This document shows, piece after piece, positions 6,731 through 15,657 of a stretch of 37,166 bases of DNA. Position 1 is the stretch's first letter; every line of letters begins with the position of its first letter. The DNA is from Pseudomonadota bacterium (GTDB lineage Bacteria; Pseudomonadota; Alphaproteobacteria; Rhizobiales; Xanthobacteraceae): the NCBI GenBank assembly GCA_023435725.1, contig JAEYRD010000085.1, positions 1 to 37,166 on the forward strand. Direction: 5' to 3'. The notes below the pieces were generated by a model that was not told the DNA's origin, ran no database searches, and saw nothing but the letters and a program-made list of their open reading frames with translations. The translations under genes and the position numbers were made by a program.

Positions 6731-7468
6731 CTAGGCGGGCGGATTGGCCGCCGTTTTCCTGCGGTTGCGCTTCGCCAGCACGTTGAAGAATTCAACCGCC
6801 GCCGAGAACGCAATTGCGAAATAGATGTAGCCGCGCGGAATGTGGAAGTGGAATCCGTCCGCGACCAGCGCGACGCCGATCAGCACCAGGAAGGCCAGCG
6901 CCAGCATCTTCGTGGTCGGATGCTCCGCGACGAATCGCGACACCGGCCCTGACGAAAGGTACATGATCAGGCAGGCGATCACGACGGCCGCGATCATGAT
7001 CTCGAGGTCCTGTGCCATGCCGATCGCAGTGATGATCGAGTCCAGCGAGAACACGATGTCGATCACGATGATCTGGGCGATCACCCAGAAGAAGGCGCTG
7101 CGCCCAGAGGCCTGCTCACCTTCGCCATCATCGGCTTCGACCTCGGCATGGATTTCATGCGTCGCCTTCGCGATCAGGAACAGGCCGCCGCCCATCAGGA
7201 TGAGGTCGCGCCAGGAGAAGTCGTAACCCCGAAGCGAGAATACCGATGCGGTCAGGCCGATCAGCCAGACCAGCAGGCTGAGCAGGATGATCCGGAAGAC
7301 CAGCGCCAGCGCCAGCCCGATCTGGCGGGCTCGGAGGGCCTGCTCCCCGGGGATACGCGAGACGATCACCGACAGGAAGATGACGTTGTCGATGCCGAGC
7401 ACGATCTCGAGCGCGGTCAAGGTGAGCAACGCGGCCCAGGCCTCGGGGCTGGTCAACAGGTGCATCAT
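6731..7468 (-). CDS. TerC-family integral membrane protein
   Basis: A 245-residue polytopic membrane protein of the TerC family (Alx/YgjT/YoaE group), implicated in metal-ion (manganese) export or tellurite resistance. The two family signatures are present: ALEIVLGIDNVIFLSVIV in the first half (residues 19-36) and DIVFSLDSIITAIGMA in the second, with acidic residues inside membrane helices as expected for ion handling. About seven transmembrane segments can be counted, with an acidic linker (EVEADDGEGEQASG) between halves. ATG 7468 overlaps the stop codon of pcs (ATGA), so the two are probably translationally coupled. A second ATG follows immediately at 7465. Confidence 0.9.
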   Translation of the reverse strand: MMHLLTSPEAWAALLTLTALEIVLGIDNVIFLSVIVSRIPGEQALRARQIGLALALVFRIILLSLLVWLIGLTASVFSLRGYDFSWRDLILMGGGLFLIAKATHEIHAEVEADDGEGEQASGRSAFFWVIAQIIVIDIVFSLDSIITAIGMAQDLEIMIAAVVIACLIMYLSSGPVSRFVAEHPTTKMLALAFLVLIGVALVADGFHFHIPRGYIYFAIAFSAAVEFFNVLAKRNRRKTAANPPA

Positions 7469-8190
7469 GCGAAGGATTTTGCCAGCCGGATCAGAGCATC
7501 GCTGAAGCTGATCCAGAGCGCGATCGCGCAGAGCGCGACGGTCACGCCGGTGCCGACGCTAAAATCCATCGCCAGCGTGTAGAGCCCGAGCAGTCCCCAG
7601 ATCACGATCAGCGACATCGTCAGCCAGCGCAGCCGCACGACACGCACCGGATGCAGCACGTGGAACGGCACGAAGGTCAGCACCACCAGCGCCGCGACCA
7701 GCAGCGTCGACAACACCGGCGGCCAGTGCAGCAGGAACAGGTAAAACGCCGCCGCGTTCCATAGCGCCGGAAAGCCACGAAAATGATTGTCGTCGGCCTT
7801 CATCCGCAGGTCGGCAAAATATAGTGCGCTGGTGACGATGATGGCGACCCCGAGCAGCGGCGCCGCAACCGGCAGCAGCAGCCCGCTTGCCACGATCGCG
7901 TAGGCCGGCACGAAGACATAGGTGACGAAGTCGACCACGAGGTCGAGCACGTCGCCCGACCAGTTCGGTTGCACGTTCTTAACGTCGAGCCGGCGCGCGA
8001 TCGGTCCGTCGATGGCATCGATGATCAGCGCGACGCCCAGCCACTGAAACATCGCCGCCCAGTGCTCGCGCACGGCCTCCAGCATCGCCAGCAGCGCGAT
8101 CGCCGCACCGAAGGCGGTGAAGATGTGCACCGAGAAGGCCGCGGCGCGGACCGCCGGTTTCGGCTTCAGGGAATCCTGCTGGGTATCCAT
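7465..8190 (-). CDS. pcs: Phosphatidylcholine synthase (CDP-alcohol phosphatidyltransferase)
   Basis: A 241-residue integral membrane enzyme that condenses choline directly with CDP-diacylglycerol to phosphatidylcholine, a pathway known from rhizobia and other host-associated bacteria. The active-site motif is intact: DGPIAR (within IDAIDGPIARRLDV), then 12 residues, then GDVLDLVVD. This fits the DG-x2-AR-x12-G-x3-D-x3-D variant of Pcs, which has a longer spacer than other CDP-alcohol transferases. About seven hydrophobic segments follow. ATG 8190 (MDTQQDSLKPKP) was chosen because an upstream extension to 8304 runs into a palindromic repeat and adds an unlikely leader. The stop overlaps the terC start by 4 bp. 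Confidence 0.92.
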   Translation of the reverse strand: MDTQQDSLKPKPAVRAAAFSVHIFTAFGAAIALLAMLEAVREHWAAMFQWLGVALIIDAIDGPIARRLDVKNVQPNWSGDVLDLVVDFVTYVFVPAYAIVASGLLLPVAAPLLGVAIIVTSALYFADLRMKADDNHFRGFPALWNAAAFYLFLLHWPPVLSTLLVAALVVLTFVPFHVLHPVRVVRLRWLTMSLIVIWGLLGLYTLAMDFSVGTGVTVALCAIALWISFSDALIRLAKSFA

Positions 8191-8300
8191 GGCTTCTGCT
8201 ATCAGAATGAGACCGGTTTGCACATCCGCCATTGCGGCGTTGGCTGCGCAATTCGCCATAAAATCAAGGAAAATCAGCGGGATGGCGAGTTGACGCATCG

Positions 8301-8399
8301 TCATTCCGGGGTGACTCGAAGCATCGAGCCCGGTATCCGTTTCACGACCATCCCTGCGGCCCGATGGATGCTCGCGCCAGGAGGCGCGCCCCGGAATGA
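8301..8399. repeat. REP-like palindromic element
   Basis: TCATTCCGGGG (8301-8311) and CCCCGGAATGA (8389-8399) are perfect inverted copies flanking about 77 bases with smaller internal complementarity. Elements with CATTCCGGGG ends are widespread in Bradyrhizobium intergenic DNA (recalled, not searched). It lies between the divergent pcs and ubiH-like genes. Confidence 0.65.
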
Positions 8400-8451
8400 G
8401 GGCGAAGAGACTTCAGCTTGAATTTGCTGCGGGGCGTGTCATTTGTCGTTC

Positions 8452-9636
8452 ATGACAGACGCATCGACAATCTTTGACACGGCCGTGATCGGCGGCGGAC
8501 CGGCGGGACTCGCGGCCGCCATCGCACTGGCCCAGGCAGGTGCACGGACCGCGCTGGTCGCGCGGCGCGCGCCCTACGCCGACAATCGCACCACCGCGCT
8601 GCTCGGTGCCTCCGTCGATCTGCTGGAAACGCTCGACGTCTGGCCGCGATGCAAGGACAAGGCGGCGGCGCTGGAGGTCATGCGTCTCGTGGACGACACC
8701 GGACGGCTGTTCCGCGCACCGGAGGTACGGTTCTCCTGCCACGAGATCGCACTTGATGCCTTCGGCTACAACATCGACAACCGCTCGCTGATGCGCGCGC
8801 TGGAAGAGCGCGCGGCCGAGTTGCCCAACCTCGTCCGTTTCGACGACGAGGCCGAAAGCGTCGTCATCGAAGCCGACGACGTCGCGATCCGCACCGCCTC
8901 CGCACAATTCCTGTCTGCCCGGCTCGTGGTCGGCGCCGACGGCCGGCATTCGCTCTGCCGCGGGGCTGCCGGGATTGCAGTGACGCGGCGCGAACTGACG
9001 CAGACCGCGCTGACCTTCAACGTCGGCCATACCCGGCCGCATCGCAATGTCTCGACCGAGTTCCACACCCCGCATGGGCCCTGCGTGTTCGTGCCCCTGC
9101 CCGGCGACCGCTCCAGCATCGTCTGGGTCTCGGCTCCGGCTGAAGCCGAGCGGCTTCGCGCACTCAGCGACGCGGAGTTGTCCGCCGCGATCGAGAAGCA
9201 GGCGCATTCGATCCTCGGACGCATGACCGTCGAGCCCGGACGCAACCTGTTCCCGCTTGCCATCGAACGTCCGAAATCCTTCGGCCGCGACCGCATCGCG
9301 CTGGTCGGCGAAGCCGCCCATGTTGTCCCCCCGATCGGCGCCCAAGGCCTTAACCTCGGCCTGCGCGATGCCGCCGACATTGCCAGGCTCGCCGGCGAGG
9401 CCATCGCATCGGGGCAGGATCCCGGCGCGGACGAGGTGCTCAAGCGCTACGACCGGGCGCGCCGTCCGGACATTTTGAGCCGGACGTTTGCGATCGACAT
9501 CGCCAACCGCTCGCTGCTCAACGATTTCCTGCCGCTTCAGCCGGCGCGCGCGGTCGGCATGCACCTGCTCGGCGCCATCGGACCACTCAGGCGCTTCGCC
9601 ATGCGCGAAGGACTAACACCGACTTGGCGAAGGTAA
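8452..9636 (+). CDS. UbiH/UbiF-family FAD-dependent hydroxylase (ubiquinone biosynthesis)
   Basis: A 394-residue flavoprotein monooxygenase. Landmarks are the N-terminal FAD-binding AVIGGGPAGLAAAIALAQAG (about residues 11-30), the central VVGADGRHSLCR, and the second FAD motif ALVGEAAHVVPPIGAQGLNLGLRDA near residue 285. The last is diagnostic for the UbiH/COQ6 group, with GE replacing the usual GD. Such enzymes hydroxylate the benzoquinone ring during ubiquinone synthesis at the membrane; alphaproteobacteria use one or a few with varied regiospecificity, so I do not assign UbiH, UbiF or UbiL. ATG 8452 is preferred over TTG 8443. It is divergent from pcs and convergent with an AEC permease 25 bp away. 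Confidence 0.87.
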   Translation: MTDASTIFDTAVIGGGPAGLAAAIALAQAGARTALVARRAPYADNRTTALLGASVDLLETLDVWPRCKDKAAALEVMRLVDDTGRLFRAPEVRFSCHEIALDAFGYNIDNRSLMRALEERAAELPNLVRFDDEAESVVIEADDVAIRTASAQFLSARLVVGADGRHSLCRGAAGIAVTRRELTQTALTFNVGHTRPHRNVSTEFHTPHGPCVFVPLPGDRSSIVWVSAPAEAERLRALSDAELSAAIEKQAHSILGRMTVEPGRNLFPLAIERPKSFGRDRIALVGEAAHVVPPIGAQGLNLGLRDAADIARLAGEAIASGQDPGADEVLKRYDRARRPDILSRTFAIDIANRSLLNDFLPLQPARAVGMHLLGAIGPLRRFAMREGLTPTWRR

Positions 9637-9661
9637 CTGTTGGCCCGAGTACTCCGTTCAC

Positions 9662-10615
9662 TCAGGGAAAAGCCAGCCGGCCAGTCTGGATTGCCCACAT
9701 CACGCTGGTCAGCGTGACCACGGACGCAAACGTCCCGAGCAGCACCGCGACAGAGGCGGATTCGATCCACGCATCGTTCTGCCGGGCGATGACGAAAACG
9801 TTCAGCGCGGGCGGCAGCGAGGCCATCAGCACGGCGGTCGCGGCCCAGGGCTGCGCGAACGGACCGAACGCCAGCATCAGCCCAAACGCCGCGAGCGGGT
9901 GGATCAGGAGCTTGACCGCGATCACGCCCGGCACTTCCCACGGCACGCGGTCGAACGGGCGGAGCGCGACGGTTACACCGAGCACGAACAGCGCGGTCGG
10001 AGCAGCTGCGTTCTGGAGGAAGGTGATGGTGCGGTCGAGCGCAACCGGCAGCTCGATATGCAGCGCCGCGACGGCCGCGCCGAAGCAGGCCGACATGATC
10101 AACGGATTGAGTACGATCTGCTTCAGCACGACGCCGAAGGCATGCAATACCGATGGATGGTCGCGGTCGGAAATTTCGATCAGCAGCGGCACGGCGGTGA
10201 ACAGGAAGATGCTGTCGCAGCAGAAGATCAGCGCGGTTGGCGCCGATGCCATCGGTCCGAGTACGGCGAGCGCCAACCCCGGTCCCATGTAGCCGATATT
10301 GCCGTAGCCGCCGGACAGGCCTGCCAGCGTCGCCTCGCGCAGCGAGAGCCGGCCAAGAACCTTGCCGATGACCAGCGCGAGGGTAAACGCCGCAACCGTC
10401 GACAGCGTGGTCGCGACCAGGAACGGCGGGTTGTTCAGCTCCGCAAAAGGCGTCTTCGACATGATCGCGAACAGCAGCGCCGGTAGCGACACGTAGAGCA
10501 GGAAGAAGTTCATCCAGGCCAGCCCCGATTCCGGCAGGGATTTCACCTTGCCACAGGCGAAACCGACGAAGATCAAGCCGAAATAAGGTAGAGCCAGATT
10601 GAGGATATTGATCAT
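9662..10615 (-). CDS. AEC-family transporter (auxin efflux carrier-like permease)
   Basis: A 317-residue integral membrane protein with about ten hydrophobic segments in two inverted halves, typical of the AEC family. Characteristic pieces are GYGNIGYMGPGLALAVLG in the fourth-segment region, the amphipathic N-terminus MINILNLALPYFGLIFVGF, and the C-terminal LMASLPPALNVFVIARQND, which carries the proline-asparagine crossover. Bacterial members export or import carboxylates such as malate or malonate; the plant name does not imply auxin transport. The substrate cannot be deduced from the neighbours, which look unrelated. The start at ATG 10615 has only a weak ribosome site. Confidence 0.87.
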   Translation of the reverse strand: MINILNLALPYFGLIFVGFACGKVKSLPESGLAWMNFFLLYVSLPALLFAIMSKTPFAELNNPPFLVATTLSTVAAFTLALVIGKVLGRLSLREATLAGLSGGYGNIGYMGPGLALAVLGPMASAPTALIFCCDSIFLFTAVPLLIEISDRDHPSVLHAFGVVLKQIVLNPLIMSACFGAAVAALHIELPVALDRTITFLQNAAAPTALFVLGVTVALRPFDRVPWEVPGVIAVKLLIHPLAAFGLMLAFGPFAQPWAATAVLMASLPPALNVFVIARQNDAWIESASVAVLLGTFASVVTLTSVMWAIQTGRLAFP

Positions 10616-10721
10616 TGATGAAGTATTTTCTGAAGACTTGGGGGCTATCTGCCCCTTACCGGCGGGTTAATTCCAAATGAGGCCACTAGCATCGGCCACA
10701 ATCCTGGTCTATCGACGGGGG

Positions 10722-11054
10722 ATGATTAAAGCGCGGACTGCCAAATTCCAGATCGGACAGGTCGTGCGCCACCGGATCTTCTCGTTCCGGGGCGTGATCT
10801 TCGACATCGATCCGGAATTCAACAACACCGAGGAGTGGTGGCTGTCGATCCCCGAGGAGGTGCGGCCCCACAAGGACCAGCCGTTCTATCACCTGCTCGC
10901 GGAGAACGCTGAGTCGGAATACGTCGCCTATGTCTCCGAGCAGAATCTCTTGCCGGACGATTCGGGCGAACCGATCCGTCATTCCCAGGTCGCTGAGATC
11001 TTCATCAAGGACAAGGGCGGCGGCTACCGTCCACGCAACCCCTCGCTGAACTGA
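10722..11054 (+). CDS. hspQ: Heat shock protein HspQ (YccV-like hemimethylated-DNA-binding domain)
   Basis: A 110-residue cytoplasmic protein covering one YccV-like domain. Visible family signatures are KFQIGQVVRHRIFSFRGVIFDIDPEF, then the conserved aromatic PFYHLLAEN and YVAYVSEQNLLPD. In enterobacteria HspQ binds hemimethylated DNA, influences DnaA stability and is a specificity factor for Lon. The start is ATG 10722, behind a GGGGG run at 10717-10721, since an upstream extension to 10677 would add unrelated residues. It is a single gene, ended by a strong hairpin at 11082. Confidence 0.9.
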   Translation: MIKARTAKFQIGQVVRHRIFSFRGVIFDIDPEFNNTEEWWLSIPEEVRPHKDQPFYHLLAENAESEYVAYVSEQNLLPDDSGEPIRHSQVAEIFIKDKGGGYRPRNPSLN

Positions 11055-11081
11055 GTTTTCGCCGCCAACAAGCGGCCAGCA

Positions 11082-11110
11082 AAAAAGGCGCTCGGAGTGA
11101 GCGCCTTTTT
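11082..11110. terminator. Bidirectional intrinsic terminator between hspQ and the IalB-family gene
   Basis: AAAAAGGCGCTC (11082-11093) pairs perfectly with GAGCGCCTTTTT (11099-11110) around a 5-base loop. The stem is flanked by an A-run on one side and a T-run on the other, so it can work on both strands for these convergent genes. Confidence 0.9.
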
Positions 11111-11132
11111 CATATTCGGGATGTAAGCTCGA

Positions 11133-11951
11133 TTACTTCTGAGCGGTCGGCGGTGCGCCGGGCGCGCCACCCTGCTGCTCGAGCTTCTTGCGCTGCTCGT
11201 CAGCCTTCTTCTGAAGCTCTTCCTGGAGCTTCTTCTGGGTTTCCTCGAACACCTTCGGATCGGTCGGCGGACCGTCATAGGCCTTCTGGAATTCGCCAGC
11301 GAGCGGCAGCGGCAGCGTCAGCGGCTGACCGTTGGCATTGATCGCCTGGACCACAAGATTCTGGCCCTTCTTCATGTTGTTGATGAGCTCGGGCGTGGCC
11401 TCGTAGTCCGACATGCAGCCGTTCTGGAAGCAGATCACGTACGGGCTCTGCAGCGGCGCGTTGCTGTCGACGATGATGCGGGTGCCGTGCACCAGCTGCA
11501 TGCCGAGCGGCAGCGTCACGCGCAGGATCTTCTTCGGCTCGCCTTCCGGCTCGATGATGACGGCCGCGATGACCGGCTGGCCCGACTCGATACGGCCATC
11601 CTTGCCGGTGAAGCAAACCTGCTTGGCATTGGCGTCCTGGCCCTTGAGGCAGAACTTGGTCCAGGGGGCGTAGATCAACTGGATCTGCTGATCCGCGGGC
11701 GCCGCCGCACCCTGCTGCGCCGGAGCGCCCTGAGCGGGAGCCTGCTGAGCGGGCGCCTGGGCCGCCGGCGCGGGGGCCTTGGGGGCAGCCTTCGGAGCGG
11801 CCTTCGGAGCCGCCTTGGGCGCGGGCGCACCAGGGGCGGGCGCAGGAGCCTGAGCCTCGGCTACAACCGGAACGACCAATGCCGTCGCCGTCAACAGGGC
11901 GAGAAGTCGCCCGCGCGGCCGGACCGACGCGGCCAAGTAACGGAAATTCAT
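11133..11951 (-). CDS. Invasion-associated locus B (IalB) family secreted protein
   Basis: A 272-residue secreted protein. It has a basic N-terminus, a hydrophobic core (LLALLTATALVVPVV) and an AEA|QA-type cleavage site near residue 33. A low-complexity Ala/Pro/Lys linker with repeated KAAP units and Gln/Ala-rich PAQQAPAQG stretches runs to about residue 85. The folded part begins at IQLIYAPWTKFC and contains KQVCFTGKDGR, VTLPLGMQLVHGTRI and VICFQNGCMSDYEA, with four cysteines placed as in IalB proteins. A charged helical tail (KKLQEELQKKADEQRKK) ends it. IalB was named for a Bartonella factor needed for erythrocyte invasion, but the family is general in rhizobia. ATG 11951 is chosen because it heads the signal peptide. 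Confidence 0.87.
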   Translation of the reverse strand: MNFRYLAASVRPRGRLLALLTATALVVPVVAEAQAPAPAPGAPAPKAAPKAAPKAAPKAPAPAAQAPAQQAPAQGAPAQQGAAAPADQQIQLIYAPWTKFCLKGQDANAKQVCFTGKDGRIESGQPVIAAVIIEPEGEPKKILRVTLPLGMQLVHGTRIIVDSNAPLQSPYVICFQNGCMSDYEATPELINNMKKGQNLVVQAINANGQPLTLPLPLAGEFQKAYDGPPTDPKVFEETQKKLQEELQKKADEQRKKLEQQGGAPGAPPTAQK

Positions 11952-12228
11952 TGCGGAAAACCCTTTCTGAACGGGAAGTGCCCGAACCGCTCCGAGCGCC
12001 GAACCTAGCCGCCTTGGGCGCGGCTCTCTCCCCGTCAATTGAGGCGGATAAGTGACGGGCTCGACGCTCTTGCGCGATTGCCCGCCTTCTTAACGTGGCC
12101 GACGAAAAGATCAATGCCGACAAGCGTCCTTGACCGCGCCTTGAACCGCTCGGAGGCCTGCGTCCAGTGAAATTCCCTGTGATAGGATTCAAGCCCGCGG
12201 GTCCTCGAATCAACGTGTGCAGATGTTC

Positions 12229-14067
12229 ATGTTCCAGCGCCTTATCGAGGGCCTTGTTAAGCGGCTTGGCGTCCGCCTTTGCGTCCTTGCCTTCGCCCTC
12301 GCCGGCGGGCTGGCAGGCGGCGCACGGGCCGAGGAGGCCCATGCCATCGCCATGCACGGCAGGCCGGCGATGCCGGCCGATTTCACCCACATGCCCTACG
12401 CCAATCCCGACGCCCCCAAGGGCGGCCGGCTGACCTGGGGCCTCCTCGGCACCTTCGACAGCCTCAATCCCCTCATCGTGAAGGGATTGGCCGTGCAGCA
12501 GATGCGGAACTACGTGGTCGAGAGTCTGCTCGCGCGAGGTTATGACGAGCCGTTCACCCTCTACGGCCTGCTCGCCAAATCGGTCGAGACCGACGACGAG
12601 CGGACCTATGTCACGTTCCGCCTCGATCCCCGCGCCTGCTTCTCCGACGGCAAGCCGGTTCTCGCCGAGGACGTGCTGTTCTCCTGGCAGCTCCTGCGCG
12701 ATCACGGCCGTCCCAATCACCGGCAATATTACGCGAAGGTCGCCAAGGCCGAGGCGCCCGATCCGCTCACCGTCCGCTTCGACCTCAGCGGCGCCAATGA
12801 TCGCGAGCTGCCGCTGATCCTCGGTCTGATGCCGATCCTGCCGAAGCATGCAGTCGATGTCGCGACCTTCGAGGAGACAACGCTGACAGGCCCGGTCGGC
12901 TCCGGGCCCTATCGGGTCACGGCGGTGAAACCCGGCGCCAGCGTGACGCTCACGCGCAATCCCGACTATTGGGGCCGCGACCTTGCCATCAATCGCGGAC
13001 TCTACAATTTCGACGAGATCAGGCTCGACTATTTTCGCGAGGCCAACGGCCAGTTCGAAGCCTTCAAGCGCGGCCTTTATGATTTCCGCGTCGAGAACGA
13101 GCCGCTGCGCTGGCACGACGGCTATGATTTTCCGGCGGTGCGCAACGGCGAGGTGATCCGCGACACCGTCAAGCCCGGCGTGCCGCAGCCCTCGGAATTC
13201 CTGGTGTTCAACACCCGCCGTCCGATCTTCGCCGATATCCGCGTGCGGCAGGCCCTGACGCTCCTGTTCGATTTCGAGCTGGTCAACCGCAACTACTTCT
13301 TCGGGCTGTATTCGCGCGTCGCCGGCTACTTCGCCGGCTCGGACCTGTCGGCCTACGGCCACCCCGCCGATGCGCGCGAACGCGAGCTGCTCCAACCGTT
13401 CGCCGCACAAATTCCGCCCGACATCATGGACGGCAGCTACCGCCTGCCGGTGACCGACGGCTCGGGGCGCGACCGCACCACGCTGCGCGCCGCGCTGAAA
13501 CTGTTGTCAGAGGCGGGCTACGATCTCGACGGCACCGTGCTGCGCAACCGCACGACCAAGGCGCCCTTCACCTTCGAGATCCTGGTCTCGACCCGCGACC
13601 AGGAACGTATCGCGCTCGCCTTCCAGCGCGATCTCAAGCGCGCCGGCATCGAACCGAGCGTGCGAGCGGTCGATCCCGTGCAGTTCGACCAGCGCCGGCT
13701 CGGCTACGAGTTCGACATGATCCAGAACCGCTGGGACCAGTCGCTGTCGCCCGGCAACGAGCAATATTTCTACTGGGGCAGCGCCGCCGCCGACAATCCC
13801 GGGACCCGCAACTACATGGGCGCCCGGAATCCGGCGATCGATGCCATGATCGCCGCCCTGCTCGAGGCCCGTGAACATACGGCCTTCGTCTCGGCGGTGC
13901 GGGCGCTCGACCGCGCTTTGATTTCCGGCTTCTACACAATCCCCCTGTTTAACGTATCCGAGCAATGGATCGCGCGCTGGAATCGGATAGAACGACCGAA
14001 GAGTACCGCGCTGTCCGGCTATCTGCCGGAGACGTGGTGGTCGAAGAGACAGCCGCAAGCGAAGTGA
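12229..14067 (+). CDS. Periplasmic oligopeptide-binding protein (ABC transporter, family 5, YejA-like)
   Basis: A protein of about 612 residues with an N-terminal signal peptide (VRLCVLAFALAGGLAGGARA|EE). It has the fold markers of family 5 extracellular solute-binding proteins: KGGRLTWGLLGTFDSLNPLIVKG after the mature start, GPVGSGPYRVTAVKPGASVTLTRNPDYWGRD in the middle, and DIRVRQALTLLFDFELVNR. The length and FNTRRPIFADIRVRQAL resemble YejA, which binds microcin-type and other peptides for import. No permease or ATPase gene lies nearby, so it is an orphan here. Start choices are GTG 12217, ATG 12223 and ATG 12229; none has a strong ribosome site, and the third gives the most compact signal peptide. 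The next gene follows after 4 bases. Confidence 0.87.
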   Translation: MFQRLIEGLVKRLGVRLCVLAFALAGGLAGGARAEEAHAIAMHGRPAMPADFTHMPYANPDAPKGGRLTWGLLGTFDSLNPLIVKGLAVQQMRNYVVESLLARGYDEPFTLYGLLAKSVETDDERTYVTFRLDPRACFSDGKPVLAEDVLFSWQLLRDHGRPNHRQYYAKVAKAEAPDPLTVRFDLSGANDRELPLILGLMPILPKHAVDVATFEETTLTGPVGSGPYRVTAVKPGASVTLTRNPDYWGRDLAINRGLYNFDEIRLDYFREANGQFEAFKRGLYDFRVENEPLRWHDGYDFPAVRNGEVIRDTVKPGVPQPSEFLVFNTRRPIFADIRVRQALTLLFDFELVNRNYFFGLYSRVAGYFAGSDLSAYGHPADARERELLQPFAAQIPPDIMDGSYRLPVTDGSGRDRTTLRAALKLLSEAGYDLDGTVLRNRTTKAPFTFEILVSTRDQERIALAFQRDLKRAGIEPSVRAVDPVQFDQRRLGYEFDMIQNRWDQSLSPGNEQYFYWGSAAADNPGTRNYMGARNPAIDAMIAALLEAREHTAFVSAVRALDRALISGFYTIPLFNVSEQWIARWNRIERPKSTALSGYLPETWWSKRQPQAK

Positions 14068-14071
14068 CGCC

Positions 14072-15574
14072 GTGAATCAGCCAGCCGTATCGCCGACGCT
14101 CGACACGCTGTTTCAGCGCACGCTGATGCGGCAACCGCACGCACCCGCCTTGCTCGATCCCCTCAACAAGGCCCGCGTGACCGGGCACCAGCCGCGGCGC
14201 ATGAGCTATGCCGAGGCCGACACGGCCATCGAAGCGCTGTCGGCGCACTTCGTCGAATCGGGCCTGCCGGCCAATTCCGTCATCGCCATCCAGTTGCCTG
14301 CTACGGTCGAGTTCGTGCTGACCGTGCTCGCCGCCCATCGCGCCGGCCTCGTCGTCGCAGTGCTGCCGCTGCTGTGGCGGCACGCGGAGCTCACCGCCGC
14401 GCTCAATCGCACCGCGGCGCGCGCCATCGTCACCATGAGCAAGGTCGATGGCGTCGGTTACGCCGACTTCGCGATGCATGCCGCGGCGGAAGCCTTCTCG
14501 ATCCGCCATGTCTACGGCTTCGGCACCGACCTGCCCGAAGGCATGGCCTCGCTCGACGAGGTGCTGGCGCGCCCGCCCGGCACTGCGCGCGCCGTGATCC
14601 AGGACGGCCGCAAGGCGGCGATGATCTCCTTCGACGTCACGGCAGAAGGTTTTCGCCCGGTGCCGCGGCCGCATTTCAGCCTGATCGCCGCCGGGCTCGC
14701 GATGTCGCTGGAAGCCGACATCAAGCAGGGCGCGACCGTGATGGCGGCGTTCACGCCGATGTCGTTCGCGGGCCTGGCTTCCTCTCTCGTGGTGTGGCTG
14801 CTGTGCGGCGGCGCGCTGGCGCTGCATCATCCCTTCGAGAGCGAGGCGCTGGAGCAGCAGATCAACGAGCATGAATGCGCCGTGCTGATCGCACCGGCGC
14901 CGCTCGCACTGCGGCTCGGCGCTTCCGATCTGGCAGGACGGATGCCGAGCTTGCGCAACGTCATCGGCTTATGGCGCGCGCCGGAGCAGGTGGCGGCGAG
15001 CGATGCCTGGGTCGCGCCGCATGCGCCGCTGACCGACGTCTATCTGTTCGGCGAAGCCGGATTGTTCGGCGCCCGCCGCGGCGAGGACGGCATGCCGGTG
15101 CCGGTGATGCCCGGCCCGCACGGCGCTCCGCGCGAGCAGGCAGGCTCCTCTATTGCCGGCGAGATCCTGCTGACGCAGAAGGGCACGCTCGGCCTGCGCG
15201 GCGCGATGGTGCCGATCGCGGCCTACGCCCCGCCGCAGCCGGTCGGCGAGACGCTGACGGCGCAGCCCCCGCGCGACTATGTCGACACCGGCTATGCCGC
15301 GCGGCTCGACCGTCCGACCGGCGCGATCTGCATCACCGCGCCGCCCTCCGGCATCATGGCCGTCGGCGGCTACCGATTCCTGTCGAACGACCTCCAGGAA
15401 TGGGCTCGCCGGCTCGGCCAGGGCGCCCTGCTCACGGCGCTGCCCGACCGGCTCTCGGGCCACCGGCTCGCAGGACGGGCCCAGGACAATGCCCGCGCCC
15501 GCGAGGCACTCGGCGAGCTCGGACTTAACCCCCTGATGGTAGAGGCTTTTCGTGACCGCTCCGGGCCGGTTTGA
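14072..15574 (+). CDS. Degenerate adenylate-forming (AMP-binding, ANL) family protein
   Basis: A 500-residue protein with the overall layout of acyl-CoA synthetases: a substrate-name-like opening (MSYAEADTAIEALSAHF), the helix-rich VIAIQLPATVEFVLTVLAAHRAGLVV, and a C-terminal hinge region (IMAVGGYRFLSNDLQEWAR). The catalytic motifs are missing. The P-loop TSGTTGxPKG is replaced by FDVTAEGFRPV (about residue 190), YGxTE by YLFGEAGLFG (about 327), and TGD by DTGYAARLD. No C-terminal PxxxxGK lysine motif is visible. It likely does not adenylate in the usual way and could be a regulatory or carrier-binding paralogue. It starts at GTG 14072, 4 bases after the peptide-binding protein gene, so the two probably form one transcript. 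Confidence 0.72.
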   Translation: MNQPAVSPTLDTLFQRTLMRQPHAPALLDPLNKARVTGHQPRRMSYAEADTAIEALSAHFVESGLPANSVIAIQLPATVEFVLTVLAAHRAGLVVAVLPLLWRHAELTAALNRTAARAIVTMSKVDGVGYADFAMHAAAEAFSIRHVYGFGTDLPEGMASLDEVLARPPGTARAVIQDGRKAAMISFDVTAEGFRPVPRPHFSLIAAGLAMSLEADIKQGATVMAAFTPMSFAGLASSLVVWLLCGGALALHHPFESEALEQQINEHECAVLIAPAPLALRLGASDLAGRMPSLRNVIGLWRAPEQVAASDAWVAPHAPLTDVYLFGEAGLFGARRGEDGMPVPVMPGPHGAPREQAGSSIAGEILLTQKGTLGLRGAMVPIAAYAPPQPVGETLTAQPPRDYVDTGYAARLDRPTGAICITAPPSGIMAVGGYRFLSNDLQEWARRLGQGALLTALPDRLSGHRLAGRAQDNARAREALGELGLNPLMVEAFRDRSGPV

Positions 15575-15657
15575 TGCACTTTCGGCACGTTCGTTGACGC
15601 TGCATTAAGGCGATCAAACTAGATTGCGCAGCATCTATTGCGTGATCAGAGTTTGCG

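Noticed and set aside
10616..10721. A heat-shock (RpoH) promoter ahead of hspQ
   Set aside because: CTTGGG and CCTTAC are present but only about 11 bases apart, too close for a sigma-32-type promoter.
11275..13410. A 711-codon frame antisense to the peptide-binding protein gene and overlapping the IalB gene
   Set aside because: It runs through two clearly coding genes and a terminator-type gap and shows no family motif. A shadow frame.
15593..15624. A promoter (TTGACG ... CTAGAT) ahead of the GGDEF-like gene
   Set aside because: The spacing of 20 bases is too long, and the alternative -10 at 17 bases is a poor match.
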